NCBI RefSeq assembly: GCF_026262505.1
Contig: NC_067206.1
Location: forward strand, 37,957,660-38,021,659
DNA: 64,000 nt
Direction of reading: 5' to 3'
From: Trichomonas vaginalis G3
Taxonomy: Eukaryota; Parabasalia; Trichomonadida; Trichomonadidae
The notes under the pieces are model-generated. The model saw only the letters and a program-made list of their open reading frames with translations. It did no database searches and was not told where the DNA came from. Positions 29,761 to 39,414 of this stretch are shown piece by piece; position 1 is the first letter of the stretch; every line of letters begins with the position of its first letter. Position numbers and translations under genes: made by a program.

Positions 29761-30690
29761 AAACATTTACGATGAGGTCATGACAAAACATTTACGATGA
29801 GGTCATAACAAAACATTTACGTTTAAGTTCCATGAAATCATAACAAAACATTTACGATGAGGTCAGGACAAAACATTTACGATGAAGTCATGACAAAACA
29901 TATACGTTTAAGTTCCATGAGGTCATAACAAAACATTTACGATGAGGTCATGACAAAACATATACGATGAGGTCATGACAAAACATTTACGAAGAAGTTT
30001 TGACAAAACATTTACGATGAGGTCATGACAAAACATTTACGATGAGGTCATGACAAAACATTTACGTTTAAGTTCCATGAGGTCATGACAAAACATATAC
30101 GTTTAAGTTCCATGAGGTCATAACAAACATTTACGTTTAAGTTCCATGAGGTCATGTTAGAAAACATGTTAGAAAAAGGTGTTAGATCTAACATTCTAAC
30201 ATAAACATATTTTTGGTACACTTTACGAAGAAATCATGACAAAACATTTACGATGAGGGTCATGACAAAACATTTACGAAGAAACCTTGACAAAGCATAT
30301 ACGATGAAGAAATCATGACAAAACATATACGATGAGGTCATATATACGAAGAAGTTTTGACAAAACATATACGTTCATGTTTGACAAAACATATACGTTC
30401 ATGTTTGACAAAACATATACGTTCATGTTTGACAAAATATATACGAAGAAATCATGACAAAACATTTACGAAGAAATCATGACAAAAATTTACGATGAAA
30501 TCATGACAAACATTTACGATGAAATCATGACAAAACATTACGATGAGGTCATGACAAACATTTACGATGAGGTCATAACAAAACATTTACGATGAGGTCA
30601 TGACAAAACATTTACGATGAGGTCATGACAAAACATTTACGATGAGGTCATGACAAAACATTTAAGAAATCATGACAAAACATTTATGTT
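29757..30690. repeat. 25-bp satellite array, right block 3 (inverted)
   Basis: Mirror of the left block 23299-24215: units read ATGAGGTCATGACAAAACAT followed by TTACG, with TTTAAGTTCC insertions and a GTTAGATCTAAC module at about 30155-30215. Several units near 30480-30680 carry single-base deletions relative to the left block. Confidence 0.85.
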
Positions 30691-30759
30691 ATACAGTAAT
30701 GTTAGTCATGAATGTTTGTCCTAAGTGTTGGCGTTAGTGTTGAAAAAATAATGTTTGTC

Positions 30760-31463
30760 CTACATGAAGCCGTACAAGCGTTTGAATTTGTTTATGCATA
30801 AAATTACTCTCTTGTTTTCTGTATCTATCATACAAACATAAGCATCACCTGTTTTTGTAAAGTTTATATGAAGTTTTCGATAGTTAAGACCTGTATAATA
30901 ATAGAATGCGTCCTCATTCTCAACATAGTAGTAGAACTCAAACGAATGCTTACCATAATCTGTTATTTCAACAGCTTCGTCAGATATTTCATCAACGAAC
31001 TCATAAACTATATCGCCATACTTGCTTTTATTTCTATTGTTTTCAGATCTAGAACACCAACGAAGGTTTGAGATTCTGTTGTCCGTTCTATCATGATTTA
31101 TATGGTCTATTTCTTTCAAATTGTTTGGATTTTCAATCCACTGTTCTGCAATAATTCTATGCTTTAAATGCGTTTTGTTTTTTAAACTAAGCTCAATATA
31201 ACCATGATTATTTAAGCATTCACTCTTAATATGTTGTTTTTCTTTCGACGAATAGTAAAAGGATATGTCGTACAAATCTCATAATCTTCATGATTTCTCA
31301 ATGTTTCCCATTGAGTTTGTTCCCCACTAACGTTCTCATTGACGTCCTCAATATCTTCTTCCTCACTGAACTCGTCAATATTTTCACTAGCTCCTTCTGT
31401 AATGTTTTCATCGGCATTGTCATTGACTTCTTCTGTAATGTTAGATGTTGTTGTTTCGCTCAT
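30760..31463 (-). pseudogene. HNH endonuclease, right copy with a frameshift
   Basis: Inverted duplicate of 22594-23298. The only lesion seen is loss of one base in a T-run at about 31233 (inside the codons for KKNKH), which separates the first about 75 residues from the HNH core. Otherwise the encoded protein looks unchanged apart from an Asn/Lys difference. A one-base homopolymer loss could be a sequencing error. Confidence 0.8.
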
Positions 31464-31562
31464 GTTCTTTCACTAATGTTAAAAGTTATGTTGTACGAAT
31501 TTTGAACAGAATTTAGAGCAGTTATGAAACAATGAAGTATTTTTACGCTATTGAAAGGAACT

Positions 31563-34208
31563 ATGAGAGTGAAGTACATGACAGCAATGACAAAAGGAAC
31601 TAATATCAAACCTAATGAAATCGCTCACGAGGACATAGAGCTTAACAAGTACTTTGTGGAGTATCTTATAAGTGAAGAGTATGTAAGACCTTACTTCATG
31701 TTTGACAGCATGAATGAGGATGTTATTTCATGGTTAAAGAATATAAGCAATGTTTTCGGTAAGTACGTCATAGATGACAAAGGTCTTGTTGTATTTTATG
31801 AGACAGCAATACGAACACAGGAACTAATGGATATTATGCACTCAACAGCAAAGAAAGGATTTAGTACTATTGGCATGAATGAACATTGCAGGAATGACAT
31901 ATACAACCTATGCTCACGAAAGCCTTACACAAAAGCAATACAAATGATAGAACATAAGCGTCTAAGGTCAGCAAATGAAATCATTACTGTCAGTGGTTAT
32001 GAAAGAACTGTTAGCAAAGATGAGTGGAAACAGCTATTCATATTAAGGAAGGACGTTGCTGAACTAGTTAAACCTGTTGCACAAACATTGTTTCAGATAA
32101 GACCAGCAATGACTAAGAACCCTTTGACCTTAGTCAATGAGACCATAGAGGTTGAAGATAATGACATGAAAGAACTAGGAATGAATGAGAGAAGTTGTGA
32201 AGGATGTTTGAGTCAAAACACATGGTTCTTCAGAGCTGTTAAGAAACTTAGTAAAGAACGACAGAAATATTTTATAGAGAAGTATTGCAAAGGATGTGTA
32301 AATGAATTGCTTGAAATAGAACTTAGAGACACTTTCACACTAAAGGACTTGAGGAAAAATAAGTACATGAGTGGACGGTATTGACATAGCTAGTGTTATA
32401 AATGACTTAAGAAGATGTGTGTTGTTATTGACGGAGCACGTATGACATATCTAGTGAAAGATTATGATGGAATACGAGACACAACAACACTTGTGTCAGT
32501 AGATAGCAAGGAATTCAATAAGCTCATGAAGAGTGTTTATGTAGGACGTATTGAGGAGAAGGATGTGAACGCACTGATGATTTATGAAGCGGGTCAGAAC
32601 AAGAACTATCTTATGAAGTCAGGCATGAGATTCTTTGACGAAAGAGATGACATTTACAGCTATTTCAGAGGATATGAGTATGAGGTACTGAATGAAGTAG
32701 ATGAAAGCGTTATTGAAGGATATTTGAAACATGTTCACGATGTCATATGTAATGAGGATGAAGAGCTTTATGAGTATGTTTTGAACTGGTTCGCCTACAT
32801 CGTTCAAAATCCTTGTGGAAAGACTGGAACAGTACTTTTGTTAATAGGAAAGCAAGGAACTGGTAAGAATGTACTTAGTAATGTTCTATGCGAGCTCATT
32901 AGCAAGTACGCCAACAATAATATAACGGCAATAGAGAATGTGGTTGGTAGATTCAATGCTGCTATTGAGAACATGAAGCTCATCGTATGCAATGAACTAA
33001 GCTCATGCGATACGTCTAAGGTCATGAACCACGACGCACTAAAGTCAATAGTAACAGAGACTCAGTTGGACTTAAATCAGAAGTGTCAGCCAGTAAGAAA
33101 GATAGAGAATGTTTGTAATATCATCATGATATCTAACAACTTCAACTCAGTAAAGATTGACAAAGACGACAGAAGATTTGTTGTCATTGACGTAAGCAGC
33201 AGATACAAAGGAAATTACGAATATTTCTCAAATCTCATTGAAAGCTTTAATGAAGAGTTTTATTCAAACTTACTGACGTACTTCATGAAGAAAGATTTAA
33301 GTGAATTTGATGTAAGGAAGATACCATTCACCAGGGCTAAACAAGAACTCATCGAAATGAACAAAACACCTTACCAAATGTTTTACGAGGAGTTCTATGA
33401 AAAGTTTGTATCCGGATGGAATTGTACAGAGTGCTACAGAAGATATAAAGAATTTGCGAAGGAGAATGAATTCTTTGCATGTAGTTCAAATGTATTTGGT
33501 GGCAAGATGAGAGAATTTGTGAAGAGAAGTAGAAAGCGAGACGGTTCTGCAAGAAGTTATATTTACGAAGCAAGTATGATATTAGAAGGTCGTGGAAAGA
33601 AAGAAACAGTGAATTATGAGGAAGTGCTTGAAAAATTCATGGAGTACATGGGAAGCAATATAACATACAACAAAGACATATACAGTGAGTTTAAGTACTA
33701 CTGTGAACAGCATGAGATTGAAGTAATGAGTAAAGGAGACTTTGAAACGCTTATGAAAGACAGTAAGGAGGTCGTTCATGAGAACAGTGTTGAAATAGTT
33801 CATGAGAACAGTGAGGAGGTCATACATGAGAACAGTGATGAAATAGTTCATGAGAACAGTGTTGAAATAGTTCATGAGAACAGTGAGGAGGTCATACATG
33901 AGAACAGTGATGAAATAGTTCATGAGAACAGTGAGGAGGTCATACATGAATGCAATGATGAAATAGTTCATGATGTCGTTCGTGAAGAAGCCATTGCAAC
34001 AAAGAATGAGATAAAGGATTTCATAGAACTTAACAAGGAGGAGTTTAAAGAAGGCTATGAAGTGAAAAGATGTGAAGAAGATTTCTTGGCGTATTTGAAG
34101 AAAAAGAGACTAAAGCCAATGGCTCAAAATAAGTTTCAATCGATGTTTGAAAAGAAACGTTTGAGCTATGGTGGTGTAAGAAGCACATATTACTTTGTTA
34201 AGAAGTGA
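31563..34208 (+). pseudogene. SF3 helicase, right copy with a local frameshift and stop
   Basis: Inverted duplicate of the left helicase from the ATG at 31563. Two bases are missing at about 32371 and one at about 32420, so about 15 codons are out of frame and a TGA falls at 32382-32384; the frame is correct before and after. Substitutions relative to the left copy include Gly/Glu, Gly/Asp and Phe/Leu before the lesion and Lys/Arg near the arginine finger. Walker A, Walker B and the 8-residue C-terminal repeats are present. It cannot make a full protein as read. Confidence 0.85.
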
Positions 34209-34790
34209 GGACACTTATTTTTGTCGTTAGTGTTGGAGTTTGTGTTTGTTGTTAGTGAGAGAATAAATTAAATCATGAACTTTGCCATGGTCTCTGTCCC
34301 TAGTAGTTTTCATTAAGTTCTGGAAATAATGAAAGTCATAAACTTTGCCATGGTCTCTGTCCCTAGTAGTTTTCATTATCTCACAGAGTTAATGAAAGTC
34401 ATACTTTCTATCAGATGAAGCATGCAGATGAACATAATGAAAGTTAGTGAGTTTGCCACGAGTTATGAATAAAATATTGGCATATTAGATGAGATATCTG
34501 ATGAAACAGATGAAGATAAATTAAATCTTGGACTTTGCCACACTCTGTCCCTAGTTCCTCAAAAATCCTTGACAACGTTGCTTAGAAATTTTGGTTCAAA
34601 ACCTCATCTGATTTTAATCTGTTATGCTACCTGTTAAGTTTCGCGAGATTATAAATGTCATGGAGTTATATAAAAAGGAGGGACAGCTAGGGACACTGGA
34701 AGTACTTGTAAGGCTATCTGTTAAGATTGCATGAAATACTAAAAAGTCATGAAATCCATTATCGCTGTGCTAGCTTCACCTTAGAGTAAA
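34209..34790. repeat. Non-coding spacer with CTAGGGACAGAG-type repeats, right arm
   Basis: Inverted counterpart of 19265-19845 with the same repeated words and no ORF. Confidence 0.6.
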
Positions 34791-35033
34791 ATGACGACTA
34801 AAGTCACTGAAGCAATGAAACAAAAGTTTTTGGTAGAATACATTAAATCAGGAACTATTCCAGAAGGTTTTTACATTCATACTATGAAGGATGGTAGAGT
34901 TCAGTTTAGAAAGATAAAGCAACCATTAGATAAAGAAGGAATTTTGAGAAAGATTAAACTTCATGAGGACAACATTGCTGAACTTAGGAAGAAGTTGGAA
35001 GAGTTGGAGAAAGCAGACGACAGTGAGGAATAA
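34791..35033 (+). CDS. Small conserved element protein (80 aa), right copy
   Basis: Duplicate of 19022-19264 with two conservative changes (Asp to Glu at residue 7, Val to Ile near residue 29). The frame is intact. Ends with a coiled-coil-like Leu/Lys/Glu helix and the acidic ADDSEE tail. That the only visible changes are conservative fits selection on the protein, though the number of sites is small. Confidence 0.72.
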   Translation: MTTKVTEAMKQKFLVEYIKSGTIPEGFYIHTMKDGRVQFRKIKQPLDKEGILRKIKLHEDNIAELRKKLEELEKADDSEE

Positions 35034-35213
35034 AGCAATGAATTCAACAGGGTAGAAATGAGGTTAGAAATCGGGTTAGAAATCGGGTTAGATCTCACCA
35101 CTTCACCTAAATTTATTTTTGTGCTATGTTTTCATACGTGTGAGGGTGGTGATATCATTTATTTTTTATTTTATTTTTTATTTTACTGAAAATTTTTATT
35201 TTATTTGGATGTA

Positions 35214-35498
35214 ATGACAGAACAAAAGCAACTCATACAAATCAAAACATATAACAAACATACATTTAAACATTTATTCTTCCTTCCTGAGCATAACATG
35301 TTCTTTCAAATACATCCGAGACCAGTTGACTTTTCATTGACTGTTTATAAAGATAGAAATAGTTATATCATTAAACCATACGATGACGAAGGTAAGTTAT
35401 GTAAATTGTACGTTAAGAAGTTAGAGAAAGTTTATGGCTTCAAGTATGACTACAATAGGGTTAACACTGATGATGAAGATATTGAGGAAAATTTATGA
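35214..35498 (+). CDS. Small conserved element protein (94 aa), right copy
   Basis: Translates identically to the left copy at 18569-18853, starting from the ATG three codons inside the open frame. It lies about 190 bp from the element tip. The following DNA (about 35490-35560) repeats AGTGAGAAC-type words that also occur near the E2 end. Confidence 0.7.
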   Translation: MTEQKQLIQIKTYNKHTFKHLFFLPEHNMFFQIHPRPVDFSLTVYKDRNSYIIKPYDDEGKLCKLYVKKLEKVYGFKYDYNRVNTDDEDIEENL

Positions 35499-35640
35499 GA
35501 ACATTAGTGAAGTTGTTAGTGAGAACGATAGTGAGGTGAAATTGTTGGCGGCTTTGTAAATATTTAAGGTTAAGTTAGTTTTTGCGTTCATGTTGTAAAA
35601 TATACGTTAACGGTTTTGTAAAGTGTCAAATTCACAAGTA

Positions 35641-35675
35641 TTGGGTAAGGTGGAACGCAGTGCCACCATACCCAA
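35641..35675. repeat. Subterminal hairpin of E1, right end
   Basis: TTGGGTAAGGTGG (35641-35653), 9-base loop, CCACCATACCCAA (35663-35675), the inverted twin of the left-end hairpin and 16 bp from the tip at 35691. Confidence 0.8.
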
Positions 35676-35691
35676 GACTTGTATACTAACT

Positions 35692-36249
35692 AAAGTTATG
35701 AAAATCAGTAAAAGCTGAATTCATAATTTCTTTTGCTTGCTGAGAATCGTAAACTGCAACAGCCGAGATGTTTTCTTCATTAATACGAATTAAAGACGAG
35801 TACGTATTATAAAGATCTTGTTTAAATTTGGATAATAAATTATGGAATTCTTGGGGATCATCTGGAATTTCCTTCGCCTTGAAGAAAAATGAAAACCTTT
35901 TCCAATCTGGTGGTACTTTGATATCGGAACCAAATATAGATTTTTTGTTGAATTTTGGATAATCTGTTGGAAGTGAAAGATTTTCAGATTCTGACGGTTC
36001 TTCATCCGCTGGCGGATCCTCATCGTCAGTGTATTCAATTTTTTCGGATCTGGATCCATCTTTTGACGGTTTATGAGGAACTAAGTCAGCGAATTCTGGG
36101 TCAATTTCATCTGGAATGTAACGAACGCATCTGTTATGATTTCTGTAGTTTTCCGAAGTTCTTCTGATATGGTCATAATCGGATTTATTTTCGAAATTTA
36201 ATATAACTTGTAAAATATCTTCATCAAAATAAGAATCATCTATACCCAT
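35692..36249 (-). pseudogene. 5' half of the host gene interrupted by element E1
   Basis: 186 codons from the ATG at 36249 (MGIDDSYFDED) to the element border, then two element-derived codons (Ser, stop). It is acidic in the middle (TDDEDPPADEEPSESENL) and otherwise unrecognised. Target duplication AAAGT lies at 35692-35696. The continuation is 18375 to 17567 on the same strand, and the frames join exactly. Upstream, TGTCACCTTTTTGG at 36290-36303 (minus strand) looks like the initiator, giving a leader of about 49 nt. The truncated product might still be made. Confidence 0.75.
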
Positions 36250-36903
36250 TAATCTTCTTAGTTTTGTTATCTCATACCGAAATGGCTCACCAAAAAGGTG
36301 ACATTTTTGGCGCCAATAATTTGATTTTTCTGATTCTTTCTATTTAGATATATTTATTTAATATTCATATTCCTTTATATTGCCTCATATTATTTCCCAT
36401 TTTTAATCATATTATACAAATCTTTAATAATCTTTAATGTTTTGAGCTTCAAAATCTTGTTCTAACTATTTTCATTCATATATCCTAGAAAAAATTAAAA
36501 AGTTTTTTAGAAATAAAAATGTTTGTATGTAAAGTATTGAAAATATTCTAGATGAGAAGACATTCTCCAGAAGAGATTGATATTGATTGGCTTTGTGAAG
36601 CCATCACAAAATCAAATAATGGAGTTAAGTTAACTGATATTTGCGCGAAAGCTAAAATAAATCATGAAGGCAGAGTTATATATAATCATACTATCTTAAA
36701 GTATTCCTAGAAATTTCCAAAATTAACCGAAATATAACTGTACAGAATTACTATTTTCGAGATAAAATTCATATGGAAATACTAATTCATAACGCTTTAT
36801 GTTATATAAAATTTAATTTATAAAAATTTCAAAATAAATCAAATTTAACACAATGAATATAACTGCAATCGAGGTTTTTGACGATTGATTCTTACGAGAA
36901 GTT

Positions 36904-37157
36904 TTCCAAACTTTGAGTTAATGTCTTGACATTAACTCAAAGTTTGGAAGTCTAATAAGGGGAATTGTAGGCTATGAGGTACTGATTATATATCAGTGCC
37001 TCATAGCCTGTAATTCCCATTAGAAATCGGAGAAACTTTGTCCGCATAACTTATGATGCGGACAAAGTTTCTCCCATTTCTACTTAGAATGAAAGGGCAA
37101 GAGGTATATAGGTACACTATATATCTCTTGCCCTTTCCTTCTTACCTAAAGACTTCC
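36904..37157. other. Cluster of four long hairpins
   Basis: Four consecutive foldbacks. A: 36904-36925 with 36928-36949, 22 bp perfect, 2-nt loop. B: 36960-36986 with 36992-37018, 27 bp, three mismatches that are all G-U pairs in RNA, 5-nt loop. C: 37023-37047 with 37056-37080, 25 bp with one mismatch. D: 37091-37111 with 37117-37137, 21 bp with one G-U pair. The sequence TTGGAAGTCT after A can also pair with AGACTTCCAA at about 37148-37157 and so enclose B-D, competing with A. It lies downstream of the transposase stop. It may be a structured RNA, an hpRNA/siRNA source or an element terminus; not identified. Confidence 0.7.
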
Positions 37158-37251
37158 AATTTTATTTTTTTTCAATTTTCCCCTAAATTTAAATCTTATA
37201 TAATATAAATAAAATGCATAATATCAATCACAAAAATTAATGTTTATTTTT

Positions 37252-38457
37252 TTAATTAAAATTGCCGCACAATTTAAGGTTTTCTGTCACTTTTTTGTTA
37301 GCCATTTCGGTACGAAACAATCTTCTTAGTTTTGTCTTCCAATTGTCTTCATTATACGCAAATACAGAAACAAAAATTCTGGCTAGAAATCCAATAATCC
37401 AACGAAGATTTTTTGGGACTAAATGGGCTTTCAATGAATTGAAAGCTTCGTTGAAATTTGTATGATATTGTTTGCTGATTCTTAGAAACAATGGAGCAAT
37501 ATTTGTAATAATTTCTCTTTTTTCGATATGCTCTGGTGATTCTCCTGGATATCTATTAATTAATCCCATCCATCTCTGAACCTTTTGCTCTGGTTTTAAT
37601 GTTGGGCATGCAAAAAGGATCCTAAATATTTTTTCAAATTTAGGATATTTAGTGACAATTTTTGAAAATGCTGATTTTATCACATGATTTGGATCTCTTA
37701 CATGTGATAATTGTGCGCCAGAATTCTCTATCATTGTTGAATCTTTAACATCACCATCTGAACAAAAAACTTTTATTTTTTTCCATAAATCAGATTTCAA
37801 CATATCACGTAATGCATAGCTTTCCATTAATCCTGGTGAAATTTTTGGTTCAACCAAAATTTTGGGACTTTTGAATTTTATTAATTCTGGATGCCTTGAA
37901 ACTATTCTAAAATCTAATATTTTGTTTGTATTTATATCTATAAGCGTAATGACGGCATGTAAAGCATCGCGCTTAGAACTCCATGCGCAATCTAATGAAA
38001 CATTAAATTTGTATTCTGAATCATGTTTAAGAATTTCTTGTATATTAGCTTCACAACTTGCTGTTGCAACTTTCTCAAGATCTGGCAATATGCTCTTTAG
38101 ATGCGCAAGTAATGTAGTTTCTGTTGGGCAATGAAAGTTTAGGAGTGATGCCAATTCGATGTGTTTTGAAAATCCTGCACCAGATATAAGAGAAATGCAA
38201 GTAAGAAGATTCTTGACAACGTCACTATACGGAACTCCAGGCTTAAATTTGACGTTGAATATTGTTTCTTCCTTAACATTTGATTGTGAATGATCTTGTT
38301 TTGAATTAAGCTGGTTTAGATTAATGAAATGCGAAAAAGGTTTCTTATTTGAATAAACAGTTCGATGATAGACCCTTTTTTGGCAGTCATCAGCTTTATA
38401 TGTTATTAATATATCTTCAATTGTGTATCCTTCCATGAATGAAATAGAATACTCCAT
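37252..38457 (-). CDS. DDE transposase-like protein (Mutator/Kolobok-like)
   Basis: 401 residues from the ATG at 38457. A likely DDE triad is visible: first Asp in VSLDCAWSSKRDALHAVITLID, second Asp in KVFCSDGDVKDS, and a Glu in FNEAFNSLKAHLVPKN. The pattern D-x-x-W-x-x-R-x-A followed by a beta strand and TNKILDF resembles the RNase H core of Mutator-type transposases (TGKVLDY in relatives). No zinc finger or N-terminal DNA-binding domain is obvious, so it may be truncated or domesticated. I find no matching TIRs or target duplication around it. Confidence 0.6.
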   Translation of the reverse strand: MEYSISFMEGYTIEDILITYKADDCQKRVYHRTVYSNKKPFSHFINLNQLNSKQDHSQSNVKEETIFNVKFKPGVPYSDVVKNLLTCISLISGAGFSKHIELASLLNFHCPTETTLLAHLKSILPDLEKVATASCEANIQEILKHDSEYKFNVSLDCAWSSKRDALHAVITLIDINTNKILDFRIVSRHPELIKFKSPKILVEPKISPGLMESYALRDMLKSDLWKKIKVFCSDGDVKDSTMIENSGAQLSHVRDPNHVIKSAFSKIVTKYPKFEKIFRILFACPTLKPEQKVQRWMGLINRYPGESPEHIEKREIITNIAPLFLRISKQYHTNFNEAFNSLKAHLVPKNLRWIIGFLARIFVSVFAYNEDNWKTKLRRLFRTEMANKKVTENLKLCGNFN

Positions 38458-38769
38458 AGGAAGAGCTAAAATCCCGCCAAATTTTACGATTTTTTTAATA
38501 CAAAAGTAATCAAAGTGAATAAAGCAAAGATATATATTGTATTTAATCAGTCAATTGATATTGGGTAGAATATATGCTCAATATTTCATTTTTCAAATTT
38601 ATTATTTCAAAAAACCAATAATTGGCGACATTGTTTACTGTAATAATTGTTTTTAATAAAAACACTATATGCCTTCCTTATTTTCTTTCTTTTTTATTTT
38701 TTTGAAAAAATCAAAAAAACTCGAAAAAAAATCAAAAAATCACAAAATCGATGAATTCTCAACGTAATT

Positions 38770-38927
38770 TAAATCTTCAAAATCGTAGAGATTGGTCATA
38801 ATATAACTAAGCATTATGATATGGTAAAGTTCAAAAAATCTCTCTCTTGAACGAGATAAAAGCTTAACAGAAATAACCTTAAAAGTGCTTTTCTGAGGGT
38901 GGTCTATCGTCTATAGGGCACCCTTAA
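38770..38927. mobile_element. Solo end of a TTAA element
   Basis: Ends GGGTGGTCTATCGTC then TATAGGGCACCC and TTAA at 38924-38927, the inverted counterpart of the end that starts at 17042. About 40 bp are clearly alike, after which the two diverge. The opposite terminus is not found nearby. Confidence 0.55.
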
Positions 38928-38944
38928 GAAAGAATTGATATTTT

Positions 38945-39335
38945 CCAGAATTAGTCTAAATAGGAATTTGTTGGTTTTTCTTTATGATAGAATTGTTATT
39001 TCCCAGAATTGGTTTAAGGGTGCACTTACCATTTTCTGACATTCTCTCAATTTTTTTGACACTCAAGGTTTATATCCCAATTTTCGATGGTCAAAAGTTA
39101 ATATCTTCGGTCGGGAAAAAATATCTATAAATCATTATATAGTGCCTGATATGGCTGTTATACATTTCTGCGGTTAAAATAAAGATATATTGATTTTTAA
39201 AGAGCATGCACCCTTAAGTAGGAAATAAATGGCTTTTCTTTATGACAGAATTGTTATTTCACAGAATTGGTTTAAGTAGGAGTTTGTTGGCTTTACTTTA
39301 TGACAGAATTATTATTTCCCAGAATTATTATAACT
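38945..39335. repeat. About 60-bp tandem repeats, apparently derived from delta-COP coding DNA, split by a MITE
   Basis: Three copies of TAAGTAGGAATTTGTTGG... CTTTATGACAGAATTGTTATTTC(C/A)CAGAATTGGTT at about 38950-39013, 39216-39275 and 39275-39335. The first part (ATTGGTCTAAGTAGGAATTT... ) also occurs once inside the delta-COP coding region at about 39985-40013. The MITE at 39014-39217 sits between copies one and two at a TTAA. Confidence 0.65.
39014..39217. mobile_element. TTAA MITE, second copy
   Basis: TTAA at 39014-39017 and 39214-39217. The left TIR GGGTGCACTTACCATTTTC matches the copy at 2679. The right TIR has lost its inner about 15 bases, leaving GCATGCACCC. The internal sequence is related along its length (ATATTGAT, TCGGGAA words). 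No ORF. Confidence 0.82.
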
Positions 39336-39414
39336 ATAGCATAGATACATCATTATCTACCGTTTCAGAATTTAAAAAGAAGAAAAATACAAAAAATTTA
39401 CGAAATAATTTTTT

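Larger units (their letters stand above)
18376..35691. mobile_element. E1: palindromic Maverick/Polinton-related element
   Basis: 17,316 bp bounded by AAAGT at 18371-18375 and 35692-35696. Both ends start AGTTAGTATACAAG, and Polinton termini typically start AG. The arms (18376 to about 23390 and about 30690 to 35691) are near-identical inverted copies of about 5 kb. From the ends inward each carries a 94-residue ORF, an 80-residue ORF, an SF3 helicase and an HNH endonuclease. The centre is repeats only. I see no family B polymerase, integrase, ATPase, protease or capsid gene in it. The terminus and first two ORFs are shared with E2 at 56022, which does have polymerase and capsid genes. It is inserted in a host gene. 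Confidence 0.85.

Noticed and set aside
23299..30690. CRISPR array
   Set aside because: The repeats are contiguous 25-bp units without unique spacers, in a eukaryotic element, and without cas genes.
18376..35691. Treating E1 as an ordinary pair of head-to-head Mavericks
   Set aside because: Only one target duplication is present, one at each outer border, there are no element ends in the middle, and a host gene resumes exactly on both sides, so it inserted as one unit.
36250..36345. N-terminal extension of the interrupted host gene upstream of MGIDD
   Set aside because: The frame is open and looks coding (NYWRQKCHLFGEP), but has no ATG and overlaps the TGTCACC initiator; an intron-containing N-terminus is possible but not supported.
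37252..38457. Assigning the transposase as the source of the MULE or TTAA elements in the window
   Set aside because: No matching TIRs flank it and its superfamily placement is uncertain, so a link would be guesswork.
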